Assembly: GCA_025462885.1 (NCBI GenBank)
Contig: JAOAPN010000013.1
Location: forward strand, 546,621-610,620
Direction: 5' to 3'
Origin: Acidobacteriaceae bacterium
GTDB taxonomy: Bacteria > Acidobacteriota > Terriglobia > Terriglobales > Acidobacteriaceae
DNA length: 64,000 bases
Part shown: piece by piece, positions 20,843-28,939 of the stretch
Layout: the number at the start of each line of letters is the position of its first letter
Numbering within the stretch: position 1 is the first letter of the stretch
The notes under the pieces: model-generated
What the model was told of the DNA's origin: nothing
Databases searched by the model: none
The model's input: the letters and a program-made list of their open reading frames with translations, nothing else
Made by a program: the position numbers and the translations under genes

Positions 20843-21314
20843 GTTCAATCTGACAGCCCGGTCCCTGGCCTCTCGTGCTCTCTCGACCTGCTGTGGATCA
20901 TCTCTCTGGCTCGAAGAAATGCTGTCCAGGAGGCCATATGCGAATCTTATGGAATTGCACGATGCCGCCGAACAGATCTGGCAACGTCTCGACAGAACGG
21001 ATTGGCTTGAGGCGTTTTCACGCTGCCCACGCATCGGAGACCACGCCCTCGGCCCGTGGTCCCGACAAGAGCAGGCCAGTGTGGTGAATGCGCTGGAGTC
21101 GATCAAGGCGACGTTGAGAGGGCTAAACGCTGAGTACGAACTTCGGTTCGGGTGGATCTTTATTATCTCCGCTTCCGGGAAAAGTGCGGAAGATATACAG
21201 GGCTCTCTGGCATCTCGCACGACTAATTCCGATGAACGGGAGCTACAGATTACGTCGGAAGAACTGGCCAAGATTATGCACATTCGCTTGGACAAGCTCT
21301 TTGATTGCGAGTAG
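20829..21314 (+). CDS. OHCU decarboxylase-family protein (UraD-like) with altered active site
   Basis: The 161-residue protein matches 2-oxo-4-hydroxy-4-carboxy-5-ureidoimidazoline decarboxylase along its length: 'PRIGDHALGPWSRQEQ', then 'YELRFGWIFIISASGKSAED' and the C-terminal 'ELAKIMHIRLDKLF'. The family normally acts in urate breakdown, giving S-allantoin. The family's HPRIG motif, whose His is regarded as catalytic, reads CPRIG here, so normal OHCU chemistry is doubtful. No urate oxidase or HIU hydrolase lies nearby. It overlaps purF by 14 nt and so is translated with it. I infer a repurposed decarboxylase, or a protein acting on a small purine-like or ureido intermediate of the peptide building block. 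Fold assignment is strong; function is open. Confidence 0.85.
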   Translation: MTFSEFNLTARSLASRALSTCCGSSLWLEEMLSRRPYANLMELHDAAEQIWQRLDRTDWLEAFSRCPRIGDHALGPWSRQEQASVVNALESIKATLRGLNAEYELRFGWIFIISASGKSAEDIQGSLASRTTNSDERELQITSEELAKIMHIRLDKLFDCE

Positions 21315-21357
21315 AGCATCCGTGCTGTGACGTTGTTTTCCAATTCTTACGGGAAGC

Positions 21358-23247
21358 ATGGTTTGTACCGTTGCCAGTGCTCATGCCTCGACGTCGCGCG
21401 ACCGTGCCATCCAACGGAATAATTGCATGGGTTCAATAGATTCACACGCTGATTCGAGCATTATGAATGCGGTATCACCTATTCTGGATCGGTTCCTTTC
21501 GCGTGCGCGCGACCATGCAGATTCGGTCGCCCTCGTCGATGGCGAAGGGCAATTGACATACAAAGAGCTGAGGCAGCTGGTCGGCGCACTTGCCTTGTGG
21601 ATCGATCGCAGAGTTCCGCCCGAGGAATCGGTGTTCATTCTTGGTGCACGGACCCGCTATCTCGTGATTGCGCTTCTGGCAACATGGGAGGCAAAACGGG
21701 TCGCGGTTATGGCAGACGCGCATCATCCAGATTCGCACCTGCGCAATCTCATTAAGACAACAAAAGCATATGCGGCAATCGACTGCAGAGGACCCGATTC
21801 GGTACACGACGTTCTGGGCGTTTTGCCTGAAGCTTATTTGCGTCTGGAGGGCAAGATATTCCCGGTATCGGCATCGGATGGAGAAAGTTGTTGCCGAGGC
21901 TCAGACGCCGATGCAGGTTACATCTGCTTCACATCCGGAACAACAGGACGGCCTCTGGGTATTCGAGGATCCTGCGCGCCCATCAGCCATTTTATAGGGT
22001 GGTACATTCGTACGTTTCAACCTTCATGTACAAGTCGTTATGCAATGCTATCCGGACTTGGTCATGATCCGATCTTTCGAGACATCATGATACCGCTGTC
22101 CATCGGTGGATGCCTCTTTATTCCGCCGGACGGTCGGTACTTTATCGATGCTCTGCCGATGTTCTTGCGCGAGAACAAGATTTCACATGTTCATTTGACG
22201 CCCTCTCTTCTGACTAGCTTGCGGATTGGGAAAACAGTATGTCCAGAACTACGGGCCGTGTTTTTTGCAGGAGAACCGCTGTCAAGCAAGCATGTTTCTA
22301 GCGCTCGGATTGTGGCGCCGAACGCTCAACTCTTCAATTTTTATGGAACAACAGAAACGCCTCAAGCGATGGCCTACTATCAAGTTCCGGAAGAGGGGCC
22401 GGATCTGTCGTCCGGAATCATCCCGATTGGACATGCCATAGACGGCGTCACGTTGATGATATTGGCGGACGAAGGGACGAATTGCGCGCCTTGTGAAATT
22501 GGAGAGATCTGTGTGTGCACCCAATACTTAACGGAGGGCTACGTCGAAGAACCGGCTCTGATGCTGTCAAGGTACGGCACTGTCGCAGGCCATAAAGGGC
22601 AAGGTCTTCGGATTTTCCGGACGGGGGACTTCGGCTTCGTCGATACGGAGGGGGTCTTTTTCTGCCAAGGCCGCCGAGATCGACAGGTCAAGATACGCGG
22701 TCACCGAGTCGAACTAAATGAGATTGAGCGGCATCTCAGAAGCCACAGGTCGATTCTCGATGCTGTAGTACTAGCAGAAGCCTCTGAGGCAAACGGCATT
22801 GAACTGGACGCTTACATTGTCGGAAGTGAATCGGACCTTACAGCAGAGACAGTCGCTGGATATGTGAAAGAGGCGTTGCCGTCCTACATGGTCCCTAGAC
22901 GTGTGTTATTGGTTCCAGCTATACCGCTAACCATAAATGGCAAGCGTGATATCAGCGCTCTTATAGGGGTCGCACCGTCGGCACCTGTGACAGAGACCTT
23001 GTCTAGAACTGAGGAGACACTGCTCGACATCTTCCAAGAGGTTCTTACCATTACACAAATCGGAATAGACGACGACTTTCTAGACATAGGATGTCACTCC
23101 CTGTTGCTGCAGCGCGTCGCGAACAGGATCCAAGGTGCGCTTCGCATAGACATCGGTCTTAGGATGCTATTTGAGTTCCCGACCATCCGCAGCTTGGCGG
23201 GTGCTATCGAACTTGAGTTTGATGCGCCCGATCAATACTTCTTGTGA
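21358..23247 (+). CDS. Free-standing adenylation-carrier didomain (A-T)
   Basis: An adenylation domain is followed by one carrier domain (FLDIGCHSLL). The A domain is unusual: the P-loop reads FTSGTTGRPLGI, without the usual Lys, and the pocket aligned to GrsA reads about D-P-R-H-F-A-F-Q-A with the C-terminal Lys kept (INGKRD). The opening 'DPRH' resembles Lys2-type alpha-aminoadipate reductases rather than common NRPS codes, but there is no reductase domain. The carrier has Cys where Gly normally precedes HS. ATG codons at 21427 and 21463 are alternative starts; the first 35 residues look non-conserved. The protein probably loads a special acid or amino acid for modification in trans and then for transfer to the A-less C-T module, like SyrB1 in syringomycin (inference). 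Confidence 0.9.
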   Translation: MVCTVASAHASTSRDRAIQRNNCMGSIDSHADSSIMNAVSPILDRFLSRARDHADSVALVDGEGQLTYKELRQLVGALALWIDRRVPPEESVFILGARTRYLVIALLATWEAKRVAVMADAHHPDSHLRNLIKTTKAYAAIDCRGPDSVHDVLGVLPEAYLRLEGKIFPVSASDGESCCRGSDADAGYICFTSGTTGRPLGIRGSCAPISHFIGWYIRTFQPSCTSRYAMLSGLGHDPIFRDIMIPLSIGGCLFIPPDGRYFIDALPMFLRENKISHVHLTPSLLTSLRIGKTVCPELRAVFFAGEPLSSKHVSSARIVAPNAQLFNFYGTTETPQAMAYYQVPEEGPDLSSGIIPIGHAIDGVTLMILADEGTNCAPCEIGEICVCTQYLTEGYVEEPALMLSRYGTVAGHKGQGLRIFRTGDFGFVDTEGVFFCQGRRDRQVKIRGHRVELNEIERHLRSHRSILDAVVLAEASEANGIELDAYIVGSESDLTAETVAGYVKEALPSYMVPRRVLLVPAIPLTINGKRDISALIGVAPSAPVTETLSRTEETLLDIFQEVLTITQIGIDDDFLDIGCHSLLLQRVANRIQGALRIDIGLRMLFEFPTIRSLAGAIELEFDAPDQYFL

Positions 23248-23274
23248 CTTGCGCAAGCCCGATCGCCTTTCTTT

Positions 23275-24501
23275 ATGCCCGTTAGCATAGCTCCAACAAT
23301 TCTTTGTATCGCGACTGCTGCAAGGGGACACGCGTTCCTTCTGGAGGCGCGCAGGCGAGGACTCCGGCCAGTACTTCTAACCTTGGACGCGCTCCGCGGA
23401 TCGGACTGGCCAAGGGAAGCGATCGAAGAGATCATTTCGATCGAACGGCCGAGTCCTCCTGCAGAAATGCTAAGGACGGTCCATTCGGCAGCACGGCGCT
23501 ATCGATTTGGTTCTGTCGTTGGTCTCGCTGAAAGGGATGCCGAGAGCGCAGCGATAGTTCGAGAAGACATGCGATTGCCGGGCATGGGCCAGAGTACGAC
23601 AAGGCTGTTCAGAGATAAGCTCGCCATGCGACATCGGGCACAAGAGGCGCATATTCCGATCCCGCGTTTCTGCGCCTTGCACAACGATGAAGAAATTAGA
23701 GGATGGGTCGATGATGTTCGGCCTCCATGGCTCCTGAAGCCGCGCAATAGCGGGGGAGCAGTCGGTATCGAGATAATTCGATCCAAGGCGAGTCTGTTCG
23801 ATACCCTCGAGACTCTTGCAGATCGAAGACCCTCGTATTTGCTCGAGCAGTATCTTCAAGGCATCGTATACCACGTAGATTCTGTCGCTTGGAAAGGAGA
23901 AGCAGTCTTCAAGGCGGTGAGCGAGTATGGTATCTCCCCGCTCGATATTGTGAAGCAAGGCGGAATTTATTCGACAAGGACTTTGTCTCCGGAGGCCCCC
24001 TGTGTTTCGCTCCTTCGCTCGCTTGATCGGCGAGTGCTGGGCTCATTCGGTCTGCAAAACGGCGTGAGTCATTCAGAGTTTCTCCTTACGTCCGAGGGAC
24101 AGGCTTATTTCATTGAGAGTGCTGCCCGTGTTGGCGGCGGATATATCTCTGAAATGCTGGAAGCCGCTTACGGCGTGAATCAATGGAAAGAATGGGCGGC
24201 AATAGAAGCGAGCCTTATTCACCGGAAATCTTATATGCCGCCTTCTCAGGAGAGGACCATGGCGTCGGGCGTCGTATTGACGAATGCACGGAACATCGAA
24301 GCTTTTGTCCCCATTGATCGTCCAAGCTCTGTTTGTGAATGGCATCTCTCCAAACATCAGATCGGCGTTATCGTGTCGAGCGAATCCTTCGACGTCCGGG
24401 ATGCGCTAATAGACGACTATAAGTCGGATCTTGCGAAAGTCGCACGTGATGGATCTATCGGTAGCAATGACGTGATGCAGCCTAATGCGAGTCAGAAGTG
24501 A
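23275..24501 (+). CDS. ATP-grasp ligase
   Basis: The 408-residue protein has the ATP-grasp layout: a Rossmann-like N-terminus (ILCIATAARGHAF), 'FRDKLAMR', a nucleotide-binding strand 'WLLKPRNSGGAVGIEII', 'SYLLEQYL', and a metal-binding end 'HSEFLL ... FIESAARVGGG'. Such enzymes join a carboxylate, through an acyl-phosphate, to an amine; relatives include amino-acid ligases (BacD) and PurD, which couples glycine to phosphoribosylamine. It follows the A-T gene by 27 nt and overlaps the next gene as GTGA. Together with PurF it could make an aminoacyl-phosphoribosylamine (inference); a dipeptide ligase role is equally compatible. Confidence 0.88.
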   Translation: MPVSIAPTILCIATAARGHAFLLEARRRGLRPVLLTLDALRGSDWPREAIEEIISIERPSPPAEMLRTVHSAARRYRFGSVVGLAERDAESAAIVREDMRLPGMGQSTTRLFRDKLAMRHRAQEAHIPIPRFCALHNDEEIRGWVDDVRPPWLLKPRNSGGAVGIEIIRSKASLFDTLETLADRRPSYLLEQYLQGIVYHVDSVAWKGEAVFKAVSEYGISPLDIVKQGGIYSTRTLSPEAPCVSLLRSLDRRVLGSFGLQNGVSHSEFLLTSEGQAYFIESAARVGGGYISEMLEAAYGVNQWKEWAAIEASLIHRKSYMPPSQERTMASGVVLTNARNIEAFVPIDRPSSVCEWHLSKHQIGVIVSSESFDVRDALIDDYKSDLAKVARDGSIGSNDVMQPNASQK

Positions 24502-25754
24502 AGAAATACGTATTGATCATCCCTGATGGTGCGGCGGACCACAACCGCGATCTAGGCGGGACGCCATTCGAGTGTGCAGCTACACCGCATATAGATGAAC
24601 TCGCCTCCATGGGAGTCTCTGGCCGTGCCCAAACACTGCATCCGGACTTACCGCGAGAGAGCATGGTCGCGCAGATGGGGATCCTAGGGTGGGATCCTCA
24701 CAGATATTACCCAGGTGGACGCTCATCAGCTGAACTCTGGGCAACACACAGAATCAAACTCGATGGTAATGATTTGTCGTTTCGCGCAAATCTCAGTACT
24801 GTAAGCGACGGCCGCCTGGTCAGTTACAACGCGGGATATATTGATTCGGTCGCCGCTCGCGCTCTCGTATCAGCAGTCGACGATACTTTGAGCCGACGCT
24901 ATCATGGCATCCGCTTATACCACCTCTCCGACTTTAGAACTGCGATAGTGGTGCGTAATGCAAATACCAGCCCCGCAGCATTGGAATGTATCGAGCCCCA
25001 TGAAAGGGAAGGTGACCTCCTCGATGTTAGCCGGCTGATCAGCATGTCGGGGCGATTGAACCCTGAGATTGTGCGGCTTAACAGCTATTTGGTTGAGGCT
25101 CAAGCCTTGCTCGCGGGGAATTGCGCAAACACGTTGATTCCTTGGAGTCCGGCAAGCGCGTTGAACCTTAGCCCCTTTGGCTCGACGGTCGGCACTCCGA
25201 TTGGGAGAACTGCCATCGTCGGGTTCATGGATTTTCTGGGTGGAATAGCCGGTTCCGGAGGCATGGAATTCCATCGTGTGGGCAATGGCCGGCTCGACAC
25301 GGACTATGCCGCCAAAGGTGCGAAGGTGGTCGAACTATTGAAGGCGGGATGCGCGTTTGTCATGTGTCACATTAACAGTCCGGACGAAATGTCTCACATG
25401 GTCGACTTGCAAGGAAAGATCTATTCTTTGGAGCAAATCGACATGCATATTGTCGCGCCCATCGTCCGGTATTTCAGATCTAACGGGGATGAGCATGGCG
25501 GTGTCCTCCTCCTCCCAGACCACTACAGCAATACAGTAATTGTTCAACCTACCGGCTGCAGGCGAGACATTCATTCCCTCGACCCCGTCCCGTTTGTTCT
25601 GTGGGATGGTGTCCACTCAGATGATCGCGAGACATTTTGTGAGTCAGAGAGTTGCGCTGGCGCCTACGGTCATCCTTGCCTCCATGTTTCGCAACTGATG
25701 CCACTTCTCTTCAATCGTGGCGAACGTGTTGCCGCATGCGATTCAACCGTCTGA
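24498..25754 (+). CDS. aPGM / 'proposed homoserine kinase'-like alkaline-phosphatase-superfamily enzyme
   Basis: GTG start overlapping the previous stop. The 418-residue protein matches the archaeal-type cofactor-independent phosphoglycerate mutase family: N-terminal metal motif 'LIIPDGAAD', 'ATPHIDELA', 'LSFRANLSTVSDG', metal residues around 'HINSPDEMSHMVD' and 'LPDHYSNT'. A subfamily, proposed to be homoserine kinase, has the same length and occurs beside threonine-synthase-type PLP enzymes, as here. The segment around the phospho-acceptor Ser, usually GSDVANLSILGYDP-like, reads ESMVAQMGILGWDP: the Ser is kept, but neighbouring Asp and Asn are Met and Gln. I infer phosphorylation or phospho-isomerisation of a small hydroxylated substrate, feeding the PLP enzyme or handling a ribose phosphate. 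Confidence 0.8.
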   Translation: MKKYVLIIPDGAADHNRDLGGTPFECAATPHIDELASMGVSGRAQTLHPDLPRESMVAQMGILGWDPHRYYPGGRSSAELWATHRIKLDGNDLSFRANLSTVSDGRLVSYNAGYIDSVAARALVSAVDDTLSRRYHGIRLYHLSDFRTAIVVRNANTSPAALECIEPHEREGDLLDVSRLISMSGRLNPEIVRLNSYLVEAQALLAGNCANTLIPWSPASALNLSPFGSTVGTPIGRTAIVGFMDFLGGIAGSGGMEFHRVGNGRLDTDYAAKGAKVVELLKAGCAFVMCHINSPDEMSHMVDLQGKIYSLEQIDMHIVAPIVRYFRSNGDEHGGVLLLPDHYSNTVIVQPTGCRRDIHSLDPVPFVLWDGVHSDDRETFCESESCAGAYGHPCLHVSQLMPLLFNRGERVAACDSTV

Positions 25755-25840
25755 ACGATCTTGACATAGATCCGCTTGCTCTATCACATTGCCGTCATTT
25801 CAATGCTTCCGATGAGACACCTTCAAAAAGGACATGAGCC

Positions 25841-26743
25841 ATGCAGTTTGACAGCTTGCTTGCAATGGTCGGAAAAACACCGGCCCTCCGGATCGTTACA
25901 CCTTCCACAGCCGCCGAGGTGTACTTGAAACTCGAAGGTGCCAATCCAACGGGGAGCCTGAAGGACCGCGCCTGCCTCTTTATGTACAAGCACGCTATCG
26001 AAACTGGGCGGCTAACGAAAGGGAAAATGGTGCTCGCTGCATCGAGCGGAAATTTCGGCTGCTCCGTGGCGGCCTTCGGCCGTGTCCTTGGATTCCCAAC
26101 GACGATCGCCGTGAATAGCAAACTAACCGCAGAGAAGCGTGGCTACTTGAGATATTTCGAGGCGAATATCGTGGAGGTAGGTGACTTGACCATCCATGGA
26201 ACGGAGCATTGTCAGCATCTCGAAAGCGCTCATCCCGAGGAATATTGTTTTCTAGATCAACTTAACGACTGGCAGAATCCTCAATCGCATTTTGAAACGA
26301 CAGGCCCAGAGCTGATTGCATCATTCCCTCAGCTCGGGACCGTAGTGGGATCGATCGGCTCCGGTGGGTGTCTACTCGGAGTCGCCCGGTTCTTGAAACA
26401 ACATAAGCCGTCGATACGAGTCATTGGTGTCAAGAGTACTGCCGGTTGGCGCATTCCTGGAATAGGCGCATTTGACGAGCCGTGTGGCGATTATGTTTCG
26501 CCGTTCATCTTAGAAGCTCAAGGTAAAGGGCTATTCGACGAGGTTGTCCCGGTTGAACGTCCAGTCTGTGAGCGTGTCCTTCGTGATGCTGCGGCGTATG
26601 GATTGTTCGCCGGGCTCCAGACTGGAGGCGTGTTGCATGTAGCGTCAGCAATCGCTACAAAATCAGCCCCAGGAGAAGTAGTCGTCGGAATCTCAGGGGA
26701 TTCAGGGTGGAAGAACCTAGATACACTTCTGAAGCTCGCGTGA
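25841..26743 (+). CDS. Fold-type II PLP enzyme, cysteine synthase / SbnA-like
   Basis: A 300-residue beta-replacement-type enzyme. The PLP lysine lies in NPTGSLKDRA, the substrate loop is ASSGNFG and the phosphate loop is 'GSIGSGGCL'. AAGGA stands 8-9 nt before the ATG. Relatives replace the beta-substituent of O-acetyl- or O-phospho-serine; SbnA makes the precursor of 2,3-diaminopropionate in siderophore and NRPS clusters, but its usual partner SbnB is not in the window. With the aPGM-like enzyme next door, a phospho-amino acid substrate is plausible (inference). It probably makes a non-protein amino acid for the NRPS rather than cysteine for the cell. Confidence 0.87.
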   Translation: MQFDSLLAMVGKTPALRIVTPSTAAEVYLKLEGANPTGSLKDRACLFMYKHAIETGRLTKGKMVLAASSGNFGCSVAAFGRVLGFPTTIAVNSKLTAEKRGYLRYFEANIVEVGDLTIHGTEHCQHLESAHPEEYCFLDQLNDWQNPQSHFETTGPELIASFPQLGTVVGSIGSGGCLLGVARFLKQHKPSIRVIGVKSTAGWRIPGIGAFDEPCGDYVSPFILEAQGKGLFDEVVPVERPVCERVLRDAAAYGLFAGLQTGGVLHVASAIATKSAPGEVVVGISGDSGWKNLDTLLKLA

Positions 26744-26911
26744 CACCCGTCGGCCCTCCTTCCGGCCGCCGTCGACGTGTTAGTCCTGCGGCGGCTATTG
26801 AAGCCCGGAGCGCTCTTCAATTTCATGCATTTCATGATTGGGCCTTGTAACTTGTCGTCCTGTCGTAATAACAGTTGTGACCCGAAATTAACCTAGAGGA
26901 GGTGCCGCACC

Positions 26912-28042
26912 ATGAACACCAACACCATCAGGAGCTCCGATCCGGACACCGGTTCAATGGGGAGCCGCAGACATGGATGCGACCTAGAGTCCGAGTCCTT
27001 GATGAAGGCTTCCACAGGAAAAGCTAAGCGCGCGAAGCTCGTATCTTTCCTTAGAGGATATTTTGTAGCACCGGTTATAGGGACATTAGGGGAGTTGGGG
27101 ATTGCGGCTCGGATGCTCGAAGGGGCGTTCTCCGTAGCAACATTCGATGGGAGGTTTGACGAAGGAACGCTGCGTTCGCTATTCCGTTACTTGCACAGCA
27201 TCGGGCTCCTTAGCTCCAGTGCGGCTGGTGAATATGAAGTGATCGATGAAGCGAGAACGATTCTGAGTCGCAATGGCGCTTTTTCTCTGCTGCTGTCATA
27301 CCAGCAGTATTTTGAGCTTTTGCCGCAGCTCCTTCAGAGCCAACCGGTTCAACCAACAGTCGATCGCGCCCGGAACGTTCGAGGGAGTGGGCATCTCCAT
27401 AGTCGCAAGTTCTTTCCAGTCGCGTTCGAGCTCCTAAAGGAGATTAAGCCTTCGTCTGTGATTGATATTGGATGCGGGGACGGCTGTTTCTTAGCGTCCG
27501 CGGTTGAGTTCTGGCCTGGCCTCGGGGTGTTTGGCGTCGATCTCGCAGAGACTGCTACCCAAGCTACCGAACTCAGGTTAGCAAGGCGATCACAATCCGC
27601 ACGGCTGACGGCAATTGCTGACGGCTTCGATATACCTGCGTGGAGTGCAGAATACGAAGCCGCCATTCCGGATAGATCCAATCTCCTGATCTCGATGTGG
27701 TTCGTGGCGCACGAGTTTTCCCGCGGTTCATCCCAGCGAATTGTGGAGTACTTCCGGGCTCTCCATAGAAGATTTCCTCAAGCAAGGATCCTACTAGGTG
27801 AGATCAACAATATCCCCGAACTGGCGCTCGCGCATCAACATGATTTTTCGATTATGCCGGAGTTCCTTCTGTTCCATGCGCTATCCGGTCAAGGGGTCCT
27901 AAGCTGGAGCTCTTGGCAGACCATTCTGACGCAGATCCCTTATTCCCTTCGCAGCGAACGATTGTTCGACGTCGTGGAGTCTGTAGACGGCTCAGCTTTT
28001 CCAGCTAGCTTCTTGTGGCTCATGGAGCCCGTTGATCGGTAA
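26912..28042 (+). CDS. SAM-dependent methyltransferase
   Basis: A 376-residue protein with SAM motif I 'VIDIGCGDGCF' and the acidic motif II 'VFGVDLA'. The region before it (about residues 40-110) looks like the winged-helix dimerisation domain of O-methyltransferase-like proteins ('TLRSLFRYLHSIGLL'). A strong GAGGAGGT sits 11 nt before the ATG, and the gene is separated from the PLP gene by 168 bp, so it could have its own promoter. The first 35 residues are polar and not conserved in feel. Its substrate, free building block or peptide, cannot be told from sequence. Confidence 0.87.
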   Translation: MNTNTIRSSDPDTGSMGSRRHGCDLESESLMKASTGKAKRAKLVSFLRGYFVAPVIGTLGELGIAARMLEGAFSVATFDGRFDEGTLRSLFRYLHSIGLLSSSAAGEYEVIDEARTILSRNGAFSLLLSYQQYFELLPQLLQSQPVQPTVDRARNVRGSGHLHSRKFFPVAFELLKEIKPSSVIDIGCGDGCFLASAVEFWPGLGVFGVDLAETATQATELRLARRSQSARLTAIADGFDIPAWSAEYEAAIPDRSNLLISMWFVAHEFSRGSSQRIVEYFRALHRRFPQARILLGEINNIPELALAHQHDFSIMPEFLLFHALSGQGVLSWSSWQTILTQIPYSLRSERLFDVVESVDGSAFPASFLWLMEPVDR

Positions 28043-28066
28043 ACACGATCAGGCCGGTGTGGAGCT

Positions 28067-28909
28067 TTGCTGAACAACGACCTACCCCTAAGGTGCGCCA
28101 GCAGGACGCTGCCGGGCTTCTATAGTCTGAAGAAAATCATGCGTAGGAATAGTACTCTTGTGTGCGACCGAGCTCGGTACTCCGTCCTTACGCCAGATAC
28201 TTTGCATCGCGAAGTGCACTTATGGTTGCTGGACCTAGAGCTGGCCTATTCCCTATGCGACATGCACGACAGGATGCTTAGTGGGGATGAGCTTGAGAAA
28301 GTATCTCGGTTTGCTTCTTCTGAGCTCAGTTATCGCTACCGGGCAACGAGAGTGCTACTACGATATCTACTTTCCAAGTATTTGAGAACATCGCCAAAAG
28401 AGATTCAGTTCACATACGGTGCGAATGGAAAACCTCACCTCCGACCGGATCATTCACTTGAATTCAATGTGTCTCATTCAGGAAACAGAGCCGCAGTCGC
28501 TATCACTGCGAATTCTCCGGTTGGTGTCGATCTCGAAGAGATTCGTTCAATTCCAGAAGCATCGCAGATATCGGCACAATGCTTTAGTCCCGAAGAAGTG
28601 AGACAACTTGCTGGGATGGCTACGTTACAACAGATCAGCGCATTTATGTGGTGCTGGTCACGAAAAGAAGCCCTACTAAAGGCGATGGGTTGCGGGCTTT
28701 CTGAGCCGATGAACGTATACCACGTCGGTGCCCGCCTGCCATTAGAGCCGTGGGAGATTTCGGTCACAGAGTGTGACCGTGCAGGCTCCACCTGGCAAGT
28801 TCAGGACATTCCATACAGCCCTGCATGTTCTATGGCCGTTGCTTATCGCGGAGCGCCAAAGGAACTCTTGGTGAGGCATCCCACCCTTTCCCATATTCTG
28901 ACGCTCTAG
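28067..28909 (+). CDS. Sfp-type 4'-phosphopantetheinyl transferase
   Basis: Converts apo- to holo-carrier domains of the NRPS proteins. Family motifs are 'YGANGKPHL', 'EFNVSHSGNRAAVAI', GVDLE and 'WCWSRKEALLKAMG', giving the Mg-binding Asp/Glu and catalytic Lys. The ORF starts at TTG 28067 with GGAG only 2 nt away, which is too close; the ATG at 28139 gives 256 residues, nearer the family length, and is a better start candidate. It is the last gene of the + strand cluster and converges with the next gene. Confidence 0.93.
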   Translation: MLNNDLPLRCASRTLPGFYSLKKIMRRNSTLVCDRARYSVLTPDTLHREVHLWLLDLELAYSLCDMHDRMLSGDELEKVSRFASSELSYRYRATRVLLRYLLSKYLRTSPKEIQFTYGANGKPHLRPDHSLEFNVSHSGNRAAVAITANSPVGVDLEEIRSIPEASQISAQCFSPEEVRQLAGMATLQQISAFMWCWSRKEALLKAMGCGLSEPMNVYHVGARLPLEPWEISVTECDRAGSTWQVQDIPYSPACSMAVAYRGAPKELLVRHPTLSHILTL

Positions 28910-28939
28910 GAGAAGGAGAAATTAAGCACTGCTAGATAG

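Noticed and set aside
26744-26800. GC-rich dyads after the PLP gene as a terminator
   Set aside because: CGGCC/GGCCG segments do not form a clean stem followed by a T-run.
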